DNA from: Rhodococcoides fascians A44A
GTDB lineage: Bacteria; Actinomycetota; Actinomycetes; Mycobacteriales; Mycobacteriaceae
Assembly (NCBI RefSeq): GCF_000760735.1
Contig: NZ_JMEX01000004.1
Location: forward strand, 360,062 to 424,061
Direction: 5' to 3'
DNA: 64,000 nucleotides
Shown here: positions 48,443-56,810 of the stretch, piece by piece
How positions within the stretch are numbered: the stretch's first letter is position 1
Layout: each line of letters begins with the position of its first letter
Position numbers and translations under genes: made by a program
The notes under the pieces: model-generated
Databases searched by the model: none
The model's input: the letters and a program-made list of their open reading frames with translations, nothing else
Told to the model about the DNA's origin: nothing

Positions 48443-49780
48443 ATGACCACCACGCGAGGACCGTTGTTCGATCCCACGTTCGGTGCTGCCGCCGCTGCTG
48501 CGTTGGTATCGGACCAGGCCTGGGTGACGGCGATGCTGGACACCGAGGCAGCGCTGTCACGTGCGGCCGCCGAGCACGGCGTCGTCGAGTCGGCGCATGC
48601 CGCACAGGTGACCGAGGTCGCGTCCGAGCTTAGGCGACCAGGAGCAGTGGACATCGTGCACCTCGGTGCGCTGTCCGCCGCCGGGGGCAACCCGGTCATC
48701 CCGCTGGTGAAACTGCTGCGCGCGGCGGCGGCCGAGCACGGCGTCCCCGGCAGCGCGGTTCATCCCGGAGCAACCAGCCAGGACATCGTCGACACCGCTC
48801 TCATGCTTCTCACCTCACGCGTTCTCGCTGCAGTGCGTGAATCCCTCGCCGACGCCGTCGCCGCGGGGGCAGCTCTCGCGCGTCGACATCGCGACACGCC
48901 GGTTGCAGCGAGAACTCTCGGCCAACAGGCACTTCCGACGACGTTCGGTGCCGTTGCCGCGAGTTGGACGGCAGGCCTCCTGCGAGCCGACGACGATCTG
49001 GCCCGGGTCGAGGCGTCCGCGTCGGTCCAGTTCGGCGGTGCTGCAGGCACGTCGGCGGCCGTGTTCCCTCACGGCTTCGAGGTGGCCGACTCTCTCGCCG
49101 ACCAGTTGGGCCTCGCTCGGCAGACCATTCCCTGGCACACCGACCGGACCCGGATCGGCGAGATCGCGTCCGCCCTCGGGATCGCGGCGGGGGCCATCGG
49201 CAAGCCTGCTCTCGACATCACGCTCCTCGCGTCCACCGAGGTCGCCGAGGTCTCCGAAGCCGCCCCTGGCGCCTCTTCGGCCATGCCGCACAAGCAGAAC
49301 CCCGTCGCCGCCGTCGCCGCACGGGCAGCATCCGTTCGGGTGCCGGGCCTCGTGTCGACGATTCTGTCCGCGATGGCGCACGATCACCAACGTGCATCGG
49401 GGGCGTGGCATGCGGAATGGGAGACACTGACGGACTTGCTTCGACTGACTGCGGGTGCCGCCGACCGATTGGCGGTGAGCATGTCCGGTCTACGCGCGAA
49501 TCCCGACGCGATGGCCCGTAACCTCGCCGCCACGCACGGACTTCTGCTCGCCGAACGAGTCACCACGGCACTCGCGGCCCACACCGACGACGCACGATCC
49601 ATCGTCACCGCCGCATGCGCGTCCGGCCTTCCCCTCGAATCCGATTCCTCCATCACCGCATTCCTCGAACCCGCCGAAGTACGTGAACTGCTGGACCCGG
49701 CAGGCTATCTCGGCCATGCCGGCGACATCGTCGATCGTGTACTCGACCTGGTCCGAGCTCGACACGAAGGAACAGCATGA
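48443..49780 (+). CDS. pcaB: 3-carboxy-cis,cis-muconate cycloisomerase
   Basis: A 445-residue member of the fumarase/aspartase superfamily. GNPVIPLVKLLRAA, HPGATSQDIVDTALML and the signature SSAMPHKQNPVAA with the catalytic serine loop are present. It lactonises 3-carboxymuconate to 4-carboxymuconolactone. The ATG at 48443 lies 16 bases after pcaG, and its end overlaps pcaL by four bases. Confidence 0.95.
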   Translation: MTTTRGPLFDPTFGAAAAAALVSDQAWVTAMLDTEAALSRAAAEHGVVESAHAAQVTEVASELRRPGAVDIVHLGALSAAGGNPVIPLVKLLRAAAAEHGVPGSAVHPGATSQDIVDTALMLLTSRVLAAVRESLADAVAAGAALARRHRDTPVAARTLGQQALPTTFGAVAASWTAGLLRADDDLARVEASASVQFGGAAGTSAAVFPHGFEVADSLADQLGLARQTIPWHTDRTRIGEIASALGIAAGAIGKPALDITLLASTEVAEVSEAAPGASSAMPHKQNPVAAVAARAASVRVPGLVSTILSAMAHDHQRASGAWHAEWETLTDLLRLTAGAADRLAVSMSGLRANPDAMARNLAATHGLLLAERVTTALAAHTDDARSIVTAACASGLPLESDSSITAFLEPAEVRELLDPAGYLGHAGDIVDRVLDLVRARHEGTA

Positions 49781-50949
49781 CCGTCGACCTGTCCTACGAC
49801 CTCGTACCCGGACCCGAGAACCGCGGCACCACAGTGGTGCTCGTCGGATCGCTCGGGTCGGACCGCTCGATGTGGGACACGCAGGTGGCGGGTCTGGTCG
49901 AGTTCGCCGACGTCATCGCCGTCGACCTTCGCGGTCACGGTTCGTCACCTGTACCCGACGGCCCCTACTCGGTCGGCGACATGGCAGAGGACGTTCTGGC
50001 CGTGATGGATTCGCTCGGGCGGGACCGAGTGCATCTGGTCGGCCTCTCGCTCGGCGGCGCGATCGCACAGTGGATCGCCGTGCACCGCCCGGCGCGGGTC
50101 CTCGGCCTCACCCTGCTGTGCACGTCTGCTCGCTTCGGAGACCCGCAGTCCTGGATCGACCGCGCAGCAACTGCGCGCGCGACGGGGACCGATTCGCTGG
50201 CGGACACCGTACTGGCCCGGTGGTTCACCGCTGAACTGATCGCTCGCGACGGTGAACTCGCCGCGCATCACCGAACGATGATCTCGTCCACGTCCGACGA
50301 AGGCTATGCCGCAGCGTGTGAAGCGTTGTCGCAGTGGGACAACCGCGCAGACCTCGGCCGAATCAGTGCGCCCACCCTGGTGGTGGCAGGTGAGCAGGAC
50401 CCGGCAACGACGCCGTCGGACATGCAGGTGCTCGCCGACGGTATCGCCCGCTCGGACTTCCATGTCCTCCCCGGCGCCGCGCATCTGGCGAACGTCGAAC
50501 AAGCGGGACACATCACGCGATTGATCGTGCGACACATCGTCGGCGACACGTACGACGCAGGCCGTGCAGCAGCGCATCGAGCGGGAATGCACGTGCGGCG
50601 AGCGGTACTCGGCGACGCACACGTGGATGCCAGCATCGAGCGCACCACGGCGTTCACTGCGCCGTTCCAGGATTTCATCACCCGCACCGCGTGGGGCGAC
50701 GTCTGGACCCGCGACGGTCTCGACCACCGCACCCGACGTCTGCTGACACTCGCCATTCTGACCGCCGTGGGCAATCAGCACGAGTTGGACATGCACATCA
50801 AGGCGGCCCTGCGGGCAGGATTGGATCCCGACGAGATGGCCGAGGTCTTCCTCCACACTGCGGTGTACGCGGGGGTACCGAACAGCAATGCGGCGTTCGC
50901 GCTGGCCAACACGGCACTGGCCGAACACACGGGATCGGAGACGACATGA
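49777..50949 (+). CDS. pcaL: Fused 3-oxoadipate enol-lactonase / 4-carboxymuconolactone decarboxylase
   Basis: A 390-residue fusion. The N-terminal alpha/beta hydrolase (about 1-255, PcaD) has the nucleophile in LVGLSLGGAIAQW, the aspartate in VAGEQDPATTP and the histidine in PGAAHLANVEQ. The C-terminal domain (about 265-380, PcaC) has DFITRTAWGDVWTR and TRRLLTLAILTAVGNQHELDMHI. This fusion is known in Rhodococcus opacus and other actinobacteria. It does two consecutive steps: decarboxylation, then lactone hydrolysis to 3-oxoadipate. Confidence 0.97.
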   Translation: MTVDLSYDLVPGPENRGTTVVLVGSLGSDRSMWDTQVAGLVEFADVIAVDLRGHGSSPVPDGPYSVGDMAEDVLAVMDSLGRDRVHLVGLSLGGAIAQWIAVHRPARVLGLTLLCTSARFGDPQSWIDRAATARATGTDSLADTVLARWFTAELIARDGELAAHHRTMISSTSDEGYAAACEALSQWDNRADLGRISAPTLVVAGEQDPATTPSDMQVLADGIARSDFHVLPGAAHLANVEQAGHITRLIVRHIVGDTYDAGRAAAHRAGMHVRRAVLGDAHVDASIERTTAFTAPFQDFITRTAWGDVWTRDGLDHRTRRLLTLAILTAVGNQHELDMHIKAALRAGLDPDEMAEVFLHTAVYAGVPNSNAAFALANTALAEHTGSETT

Positions 50950-51776
50950 CCCAACCCGGTTCGAGCGAGCAGCAGGGTCCGTCGCCGGACTACGTGCAAT
51001 CTCTCGCCCGTGGACTCGCCGTGATCCGTGCCTTCGATGCCGAGCATCCGCGCCGTACGTTGTCGGACGTCGCGAAGACGACCGATCTGACCAGGGCGAC
51101 GGCGCGAAGGTTTCTGCTCACGCTCGTGGAACTGGGGTACGTGCGCAGCGACGGCTCGATGTTCTGGCTCACTCCTCGCGTCCTCGAGTTGGGGTACAGC
51201 TACCTGTCCTCGCTCTCGTTGCCGGACGTCGCAGGCCCACACCTCGAAGCTCTCGCCGAGCAGGTCCGCGAGTCCTCGTCGGTGTCGATCCTCGACGGCG
51301 ACGACGTCGTGTACGTCGCCCGTGTTCCGGTCAGCCGAATCATGACCGTTGCCATCACCATCGGCACTCGCTTCCCGGCGTTCGCGACGTCGATGGGGCG
51401 CGTCCTGCTCGCCGGGTTGCCCGAGGACAAACTCGACGCCTACTTGCGCCGGGTGGAGCTGAGCCCTCTCACCGGCCGCACCATCACCGATGTTTCGTCG
51501 TTGCGCGCAGAGCTCGATTCCGTACGCGCGCAGGGGTACTGCCTCGTCGACCAGGAACTGGAGGAAGGTCTGCGGTCGATCGCGGCCCCGGTACGGGATC
51601 ACGCCGGCGACGTCGTCGCGGCTGCGAACGTCTCCACTCAAGCTGCCCGCCACAGCGCGGACGCCGTACGCGAACATCTGTTGCCCGCTCTGCTGCGCGC
51701 GACGGCGGCGATCGAAACAGATCTCTACCGCGTGCAATCACAGTCCACCGATCACAAAGGAAGTCGTCATGCCTGA
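50946..51776 (+). CDS. pcaR: IclR-family regulator of the pca operon
   Basis: A 276-residue IclR protein. The winged helix (about 15-75) includes LARGLAVIRAFD, RRTLSDVAKTTDLTRATARRFLLTLVELGYV. The effector domain follows with GTRFPAFATSMGRVLLAGLP and VDQELEEGLRSIAAPV. PcaR typically responds to 3-oxoadipate. The ATG overlaps the pcaL stop by four bases. It probably acts on the pcaI-pcaH divergent promoter. Confidence 0.93.
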   Translation: MTQPGSSEQQGPSPDYVQSLARGLAVIRAFDAEHPRRTLSDVAKTTDLTRATARRFLLTLVELGYVRSDGSMFWLTPRVLELGYSYLSSLSLPDVAGPHLEALAEQVRESSSVSILDGDDVVYVARVPVSRIMTVAITIGTRFPAFATSMGRVLLAGLPEDKLDAYLRRVELSPLTGRTITDVSSLRAELDSVRAQGYCLVDQELEEGLRSIAAPVRDHAGDVVAAANVSTQAARHSADAVREHLLPALLRATAAIETDLYRVQSQSTDHKGSRHA

Positions 51777-52980
51777 CGCCGTCGTCTGCGAACCTCTCCG
51801 CACCCCCATCGGCCGATTCGGCGGTGTCTTTCGCGATGTCACGCCCGAATCGCTGGCGGCAACGGTGATCACCGAACTCGTCACGCGCACCGGCATATCG
51901 GGATCGGACGTCGACGACGTCATCCTCGGCCAGGCATCGCCCAACGGTGACGCCCCCGCAATCGGACGGGTTGCCGCGCTGGACGCCGGACTGGGAATCG
52001 AGGTCCCCGGTCAGCAGATCGACCGTCGATGCGGGTCCGGGTTGCAGGCCGTTCTCCAGGCGTGCATGCAGGTACAGTCCGGCGGCAGTGACCTCGTCCT
52101 CGCGGGCGGGGTGGAAAGCATGAGCCAAGCGGAGTTCTACGCAACGGGGATGCGGTGGGGCGTCAAGGCAGAAGCCGTGGCCCTGTCCGATCGACTCGCC
52201 CGCGCACGTGTCACCGCAGGCGGAAAGAACTTTCCGGTTCCGGGCGGCATGATCGAAACGGCCGAGAATCTTCGTGCCGAGTTCTCGATCAGTCGACGCG
52301 ACCAGGACGAACTGGCCGTGCTGTCGCATCACAAGGCCGTCGCCGCGCAGAAGAACGGCGTCTTCGCCGAGGAGATCGTCGGGGTCTCGGTACCGAAGCG
52401 CACAGGTGACGCGCTGGTCGTCGACACCGACGAACACCCCCGCGCGGACACCAGCGTCGAGACGCTGTCCACACTGCGCCCCATCCGAGGAAAGATCGAC
52501 CCGGACTCGACGGTGACCGCGGGCAACGCCAGCGGGCAGAACGACGGGGCAGCGCTCGCCATCGTCACGACACCGGAGAAGGCCGCGGCACTGGGTCTGC
52601 GGCCCATGGCCAAGCTCGTCAGCTGGGCCGTGGCCGGCGTGCCACCGCGCACCATGGGCATCGGGCCGGTGCCCGCCACCGAGAAGGCACTCGGCCGTGT
52701 CGGACTCACCCTCGCCGACATGGACGTCGTCGAACTCAACGAAGCGTTCGCCGCACAAACCCTCGCGGTACTGCGCACGTGGGGAATCGAGCCCGACGAT
52801 CCCCGGCTCAACCCCAACGGTTCGGGGATCTCGCTGGGCCACCCCGTCGGTGCGACCGGCGGACGGATCCTCGCCACCCTGCTGCGCGAGATGAACCGTC
52901 GACAAGCGCGGTACGGTCTCGAAACAATGTGCATCGGTGGCGGTCAAGGCCTCGCCGCAGTATTCGAACGCATCGGTTGA
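51769..52980 (+). CDS. pcaF: 3-oxoadipyl-CoA thiolase
   Basis: A 403-residue thiolase. The acyl cysteine is in IDRRCGSGLQAVLQA (near residue 86), the histidine in GISLGHPVGATGGR and the second cysteine in METMCIGGGQG-like ETMCIGGGQGLA. It splits 3-oxoadipyl-CoA to succinyl-CoA and acetyl-CoA. The ATG has AAAGGAAG upstream and overlaps pcaR by eight bases. It is the last gene of the operon; a strong hairpin follows. Confidence 0.95.
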   Translation: MPDAVVCEPLRTPIGRFGGVFRDVTPESLAATVITELVTRTGISGSDVDDVILGQASPNGDAPAIGRVAALDAGLGIEVPGQQIDRRCGSGLQAVLQACMQVQSGGSDLVLAGGVESMSQAEFYATGMRWGVKAEAVALSDRLARARVTAGGKNFPVPGGMIETAENLRAEFSISRRDQDELAVLSHHKAVAAQKNGVFAEEIVGVSVPKRTGDALVVDTDEHPRADTSVETLSTLRPIRGKIDPDSTVTAGNASGQNDGAALAIVTTPEKAAALGLRPMAKLVSWAVAGVPPRTMGIGPVPATEKALGRVGLTLADMDVVELNEAFAAQTLAVLRTWGIEPDDPRLNPNGSGISLGHPVGATGGRILATLLREMNRRQARYGLETMCIGGGQGLAAVFERIG

Positions 52981-52987
52981 CCGACCT

Positions 52988-53021
52988 CGGACGTGGGATG
53001 GGAGCGTCCATCCCACGTCCG
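52988..53021. terminator. Bidirectional terminator between pcaF and qsuB
   Basis: A perfect 14-base stem (CGGACGTGGGATGG and its complement) around a six-base loop, in the 46-base gap between convergent pcaF and qsuB. Confidence 0.85.
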
Positions 53022-53026
53022 TCACC

Positions 53027-54916
53027 TCACCTCTGCAGCTGGGCCGCGAGCCGCACTGCCGAGTTGACCTCGCCGTAACCGTCGTACCCACCTCGGCGTT
53101 CGCACACCTCGAAGAAGAGATCCTCCCCCACCACGGGGGTGAAGAAGTGGAAGAACTCGCCGCCCGAACCGTCTGCGTCGTAGAGGATTCCGTGCTTCTC
53201 GAGCTGCGCCAGCAGTTCGTGATCCAGATCGAACCGTGCAGCGAGGTCGAGGTAGTAGTTCGGCGATATTCGCAGCGATCCGAACCCGCGCGCCGTCATC
53301 TGCTCGGCGGCGCTCAGCACATCGGCACACGCGAATCCCACGTGGCTCACTCCGCCTCGCCGTGCCGCCGGGAGCGTGTCCGTCGACGACGACCGACCGG
53401 GAACCATGTTCAGCGAGAGCCGAACAGTACCGTTCTGCGTGGGCAGCGTCAGAGCTTGGCTACGGACGGTGCCGACGGCGTCGACCACATCCTGGCCCTC
53501 GTGCGGAGTCATGCCGAACACCGACCTCAGCAACAGCATGATGCCGTCCCAACTGTCTGCCGGTACGGCAAGGGCGATGTGGTCGACCGACTCGACGATA
53601 GGAGCGGCGGGGGAATTCGGCTGTCGTGGAACGAGATCGAATGCGGACTGCCACGCCCCCGCGCTGGCGCGACTGCGAAGATCGAGTGATGTCGCGTCGG
53701 TGACGCTCATTCTGACAACATCGTGATCGGTTCCGGCGACGCCGGGCATCGAGACCGAGTCGGCGGAGACACCGAATGCTCGGGCCCGCGTCTGCCACTG
53801 GGCCGGGTCGTCGCTGCGCACCCCGATCTGGGCCACCGCGGGCAGATGTGCGGGCACCCCCGGCGACGTCCAGAGACTGTCGACGGTGGTGTCCACGGCG
53901 ACGGCGAGCGGGCCCTGCGTGAACAACTGCAGGCCGTGACGACTGTGCGCGGCGGTCATGTCGAACCCGAGATGACGCAGGGTCCGGCCGAGTCCACCCG
54001 CCTCGACGGGACCTGCGGCAACGCGCAAGGACACGATGTTCTCGATCGGTCCCGCTGCCGGCGCCTCGAACAGCGCCGACGAGGTCGGCGATCGGCGCTC
54101 GGCCACTTTCTCCTGCAGATACAACAGCGATCGGTGAGCGTCGGCGGCAGTGCGGCCGGTGGCGGATTCCCGGAACACGTCGTTGAAGATCTCCAGGGAC
54201 CACGGGCCGGCATACCCGGAATCGACCACCCGGGAGCCGAATTCGGGGAGGTCGAAGTTGCCCTGCCCCGGGAAGCACCGGTGATGCCTCGACCACTGCA
54301 GCACATCCATCTTCAACCGCGGCGCGTCGGCCAGCTGCAGGAAGAAGATCTTCTCCCCCGGAATGTCGGAGATGCCGGCCGGGTCGTCACCGCGGGACAG
54401 GACGTGGAAGCTGTCCAGGCACGTGCCGAGCGCGTCGTGATCGGCGCGCCGCACGACGTCCCAGGCATGGCGGTAGGTGTTGACGTGGGTTCCCCACGCC
54501 AATGCCTCGTACGCCAGCCGCATTCCGCGTTCCTGCGCGATGTCCGCGGCCCCCAGCAGTTGTTCGACGAGGCGCTCGTCCTCGGTCACCGCGCCGGGCA
54601 GCGGCGACGAGCAGACCAGAAGCAGATTGCACCCGAGTTGCTCCATCACGTCGAACTTGCGCTGCAGCCGACCGAGATTGCGCTGATATCGACGGTCGTC
54701 GGCGCTGTCCAGGTCGCGGAACGGTTGGTACAGATCGACGCTCAACCCGAGATCTGCTGCCTGCTTCGCAATGTCGGACGGTGAGAACGGCGACGCGATC
54801 AAGTCGGCCTCGAAGACCTCGAATCCGTCGAATCCCGCGTCGGCGATGGCCGTCATCTTCTCTCGCAACGACCCGCTGAGCGACACCGTGGCCACGGACG
54901 TGCGCGGGGCGGTCAC
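53027..54916 (-). CDS. qsuB: 3-dehydroshikimate dehydratase fused to an HPPD-like domain (QsuB type)
   Basis: A 629-residue protein of QsuB/QuiC architecture. The N-terminal sugar-isomerase-like TIM barrel (1-275) has metal-ligand candidates E137 (LAYEALAWG), D168 (CLDSFHVL), Q194 (FLQLADAP) and E242 (SLEIFND), with the same spacing as the ligands I recall for QuiC1. The C-terminal half (about 290-629) has two vicinal-oxygen-chelate modules like 4-hydroxyphenylpyruvate dioxygenase (VESVDHIALAVP, GVSHVGFACADVL, FFHFFTPVVGEDLFFEVCER). It converts 3-dehydroshikimate to protocatechuate, which feeds the adjacent pca operon. The GTG start overlaps the dehydrogenase gene stop by four bases. Confidence 0.93.
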   Translation of the reverse strand: MTAPRTSVATVSLSGSLREKMTAIADAGFDGFEVFEADLIASPFSPSDIAKQAADLGLSVDLYQPFRDLDSADDRRYQRNLGRLQRKFDVMEQLGCNLLLVCSSPLPGAVTEDERLVEQLLGAADIAQERGMRLAYEALAWGTHVNTYRHAWDVVRRADHDALGTCLDSFHVLSRGDDPAGISDIPGEKIFFLQLADAPRLKMDVLQWSRHHRCFPGQGNFDLPEFGSRVVDSGYAGPWSLEIFNDVFRESATGRTAADAHRSLLYLQEKVAERRSPTSSALFEAPAAGPIENIVSLRVAAGPVEAGGLGRTLRHLGFDMTAAHSRHGLQLFTQGPLAVAVDTTVDSLWTSPGVPAHLPAVAQIGVRSDDPAQWQTRARAFGVSADSVSMPGVAGTDHDVVRMSVTDATSLDLRSRASAGAWQSAFDLVPRQPNSPAAPIVESVDHIALAVPADSWDGIMLLLRSVFGMTPHEGQDVVDAVGTVRSQALTLPTQNGTVRLSLNMVPGRSSSTDTLPAARRGGVSHVGFACADVLSAAEQMTARGFGSLRISPNYYLDLAARFDLDHELLAQLEKHGILYDADGSGGEFFHFFTPVVGEDLFFEVCERRGGYDGYGEVNSAVRLAAQLQR

Positions 54917-55803
54917 GACGACACTCCGGTCAGTGCCGACTCTTCCTCCAGCAAGATCAGCTCACGCATGTGCGCGGACATGCGGTCGGCGTCGGCCGCT
55001 CTGCCGGTGAAGATCTCGAACGCGTCGGCTGCCTGGTGCACTGCCATACCCGTCCCCGCCAGCGTCCGGCATCCACGTGCCGCGGCGGCGGCCAACAGTT
55101 CGGTCTCCGCAGGGCGGTAGACGACCTCGGCCACCCAGTGGTCCGGTCGCAGCAGCGTCGGATCGAACGCGATACCGGGATGTGCGGCCATCCCGACCGG
55201 TGTCGCGTGCACGATTCCGTCGGCAGCGGACAGCAGCCGCGAAAGGTCGGCCGGCACAGCCGCGGCGAACGTTGTTCCGGGGAACACTGCCTGCATCGAC
55301 GACAACAGGGCGCGCGCCCTCTCTCCGTCGGCGTCGACCACGGTGACCTGCCCAGCGCCTGCTTCGGCCATCGCGTACGCCACCGCCGCTCCCGCACCGC
55401 CTGCTCCGAGCAGGACCACGTCCCGGGTCGACGCCCCGGCCAGACCGAGTTCGAAGCTTCGACCGAACCCCGACCAGTCGGTGTTGTGACCGATCTTCTT
55501 GCCACCGTCGAACAGAACCGTGTTCACTGCCCCGAGCCTGGCCGCATCGTCGGACAGTTCGTCGAGGTGATCGATGACGATCTGCTTGCACGGATGGGTG
55601 ATGTTGAGGCCACGGAAACCGAGGTCGGCAGCTGTGTCGACCAGACGTGCCAGGTCGTCGGGGGTCGCGCCGACGGCGTCGAGGTCGACGATGCGGTAGA
55701 CGTAGCGCAGGCCGTGCGCGGCACCCTCTCGTTCGTGCATCGCCGGGGTCAGCGACCTGCCGATGCCCGTGCCGATCAGACCGCAGACCAGTGAATCGTC
55801 CAC
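54913..55803 (-). CDS. Shikimate/quinate dehydrogenase (AroE/QsuD family)
   Basis: A 296-residue enzyme. GLIGTGIGRSLTPAMHE is the substrate loop, GLNITHPCKQIVIDHLD has the catalytic lysine, AVNTVLFDGGKKIGHNTDWSGF the aspartate, and LLGAGGAGAAVAYAM binds the cofactor. Its co-translation with qsuB points to quinate or shikimate catabolism, not aromatic amino acid synthesis. GGAG lies seven bases before the GTG start. A palindrome upstream is a likely TetR operator. Confidence 0.92.
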   Translation of the reverse strand: MDDSLVCGLIGTGIGRSLTPAMHEREGAAHGLRYVYRIVDLDAVGATPDDLARLVDTAADLGFRGLNITHPCKQIVIDHLDELSDDAARLGAVNTVLFDGGKKIGHNTDWSGFGRSFELGLAGASTRDVVLLGAGGAGAAVAYAMAEAGAGQVTVVDADGERARALLSSMQAVFPGTTFAAAVPADLSRLLSAADGIVHATPVGMAAHPGIAFDPTLLRPDHWVAEVVYRPAETELLAAAAARGCRTLAGTGMAVHQAADAFEIFTGRAADADRMSAHMRELILLEEESALTGVSS

Positions 55804-55829
55804 TTCCGGACTCCCTCGATTGTGCGTGT

Positions 55830-55846
55830 GTTCGTAATGTACGAAC
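55830..55846. promoter_or_regulatory. Palindromic operator upstream of the aroE-like gene
   Basis: GTTCGTA-ATG-TACGAAC, a perfect seven-base dyad in the 127-base divergent gap between the dehydrogenase and TetR genes. GTTCGT-N3-ACGAAC recurs at 56637-56651 before the transporter gene. Confidence 0.7.
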
Positions 55847-55930
55847 TAGTGAGTTATTCGAGAGTACTACGAGAATGTCCGCTACCCCACACTTCCTGAA
55901 CGATTTTTTGCAGGGATAGAGTTTCGGATC

Positions 55931-56617
55931 ATGACGTCCACGCGCCCGGGAAGCGACTCCGCTCCAGCAAGAACGAGCGCGGAGGGCCCCAAACGCAGGC
56001 GAAACAGCGATCTGACGCGCAGCAACATCCTCGACGTCGCCACCAGCGAATTCGCGGACAAGGGATACGCGGGAGCACGTGTCGACGAGATCGCCGAGCG
56101 GACGCACACGACGAAGCGGATGATCTACTACTACTTCACCGACAAAGAGCGCCTCTACCAGGCGGTACTCGAACGTTCCTACAGCGCGATCCGCGCCCGC
56201 GAACGTGAGCTCGACACCGAGGGACTCTCCCCCACCGACGCGATTCGGGCGATCGCGTCGCTCACGTTCGATCACCACGAACACAATCCGGATTTCATCC
56301 GATTGGTGTCCACCGAGAACATTCTTCGCGGTGAGCACATCAGCAAATCCGAAGCACTGAGTAACTTGGGCAACCCTGCGGCCGAGCTGCTCGAGAGCAT
56401 CCTGACGCGAGGCCAGGCCGATGGATTGTTCCGAACCGACGTCGATGCTCTCGACGTGCACATGGCCATCAGCAGCTTCTGCGTGTTCAGACTCTCCAAC
56501 CGGTACACCTTCGAAGCACTGTTCGGGCGCGACCTCACCGCCCCCGCGCACCGTGAGCATCTGCGGAGAATGTTGGGCGACATGATCATTGCTTTTCTGA
56601 CCTCGACCGAGGTCTAG
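55931..56617 (+). CDS. TetR-family regulator of quinate/shikimate genes
   Basis: A 228-residue repressor-type protein. The helix-turn-helix is in residues 30-75 or so (NILDVATSEFADKGYAGARVDEIAERTHTTKRMIYYYFTDKERLYQAV), after a basic, disordered 25-residue N-terminus. The C-terminal half is helical with no recognisable ligand motif. It lies divergent from the dehydrogenase-qsuB operon and 193 bases before the transporter gene, with matching palindromes at both promoters. Confidence 0.9.
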   Translation: MTSTRPGSDSAPARTSAEGPKRRRNSDLTRSNILDVATSEFADKGYAGARVDEIAERTHTTKRMIYYYFTDKERLYQAVLERSYSAIRARERELDTEGLSPTDAIRAIASLTFDHHEHNPDFIRLVSTENILRGEHISKSEALSNLGNPAAELLESILTRGQADGLFRTDVDALDVHMAISSFCVFRLSNRYTFEALFGRDLTAPAHREHLRRMLGDMIIAFLTSTEV

Positions 56618-56636
56618 TTTCGACCTCTCTGCCGGT

Positions 56637-56651
56637 GTTCGTATCACGAAC
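56637..56651. promoter_or_regulatory. Palindromic operator upstream of the MHS transporter
   Basis: GTTCGT-ATC-ACGAAC, 20 bases after the TetR stop and 25 bases before a TTGACA. It shares both six-base arms with the palindrome at 55830-55846. ATCACGAACATG (56643-56654) also occurs in the pcaI-pcaH region. Confidence 0.65.
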
Positions 56652-56675
56652 ATGTAGGCCATACCGCATCAGGGC

Positions 56676-56705
56676 TTGACACGTGGCCCGGGTCACGTTC
56701 AGTAT
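56676..56705 (+). promoter_or_regulatory. Putative promoter of the MHS transporter gene
   Basis: TTGACA at 56676-56681, an 18-base spacer and CAGTAT at 56700-56705, about 105 bases before the ATG. The upstream palindrome is placed to regulate it. Confidence 0.5.
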
Positions 56706-56810
56706 CTAGTGACGCCCAGTTTTAACCGTTTAGTACATTACGGTCCGATCGGGATGAACCCGGCTCCGTCGACCTTGTGTACTCCCCCTTCACGCGAAGA
56801 GAGACCGAAG

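Noticed and set aside
54913..55803. Biosynthetic shikimate dehydrogenase of the aromatic amino acid pathway
   Set aside because: The fold fits, but the gene is co-translated with a dehydroshikimate dehydratase and regulated with a transporter, so a catabolic role is much more likely.
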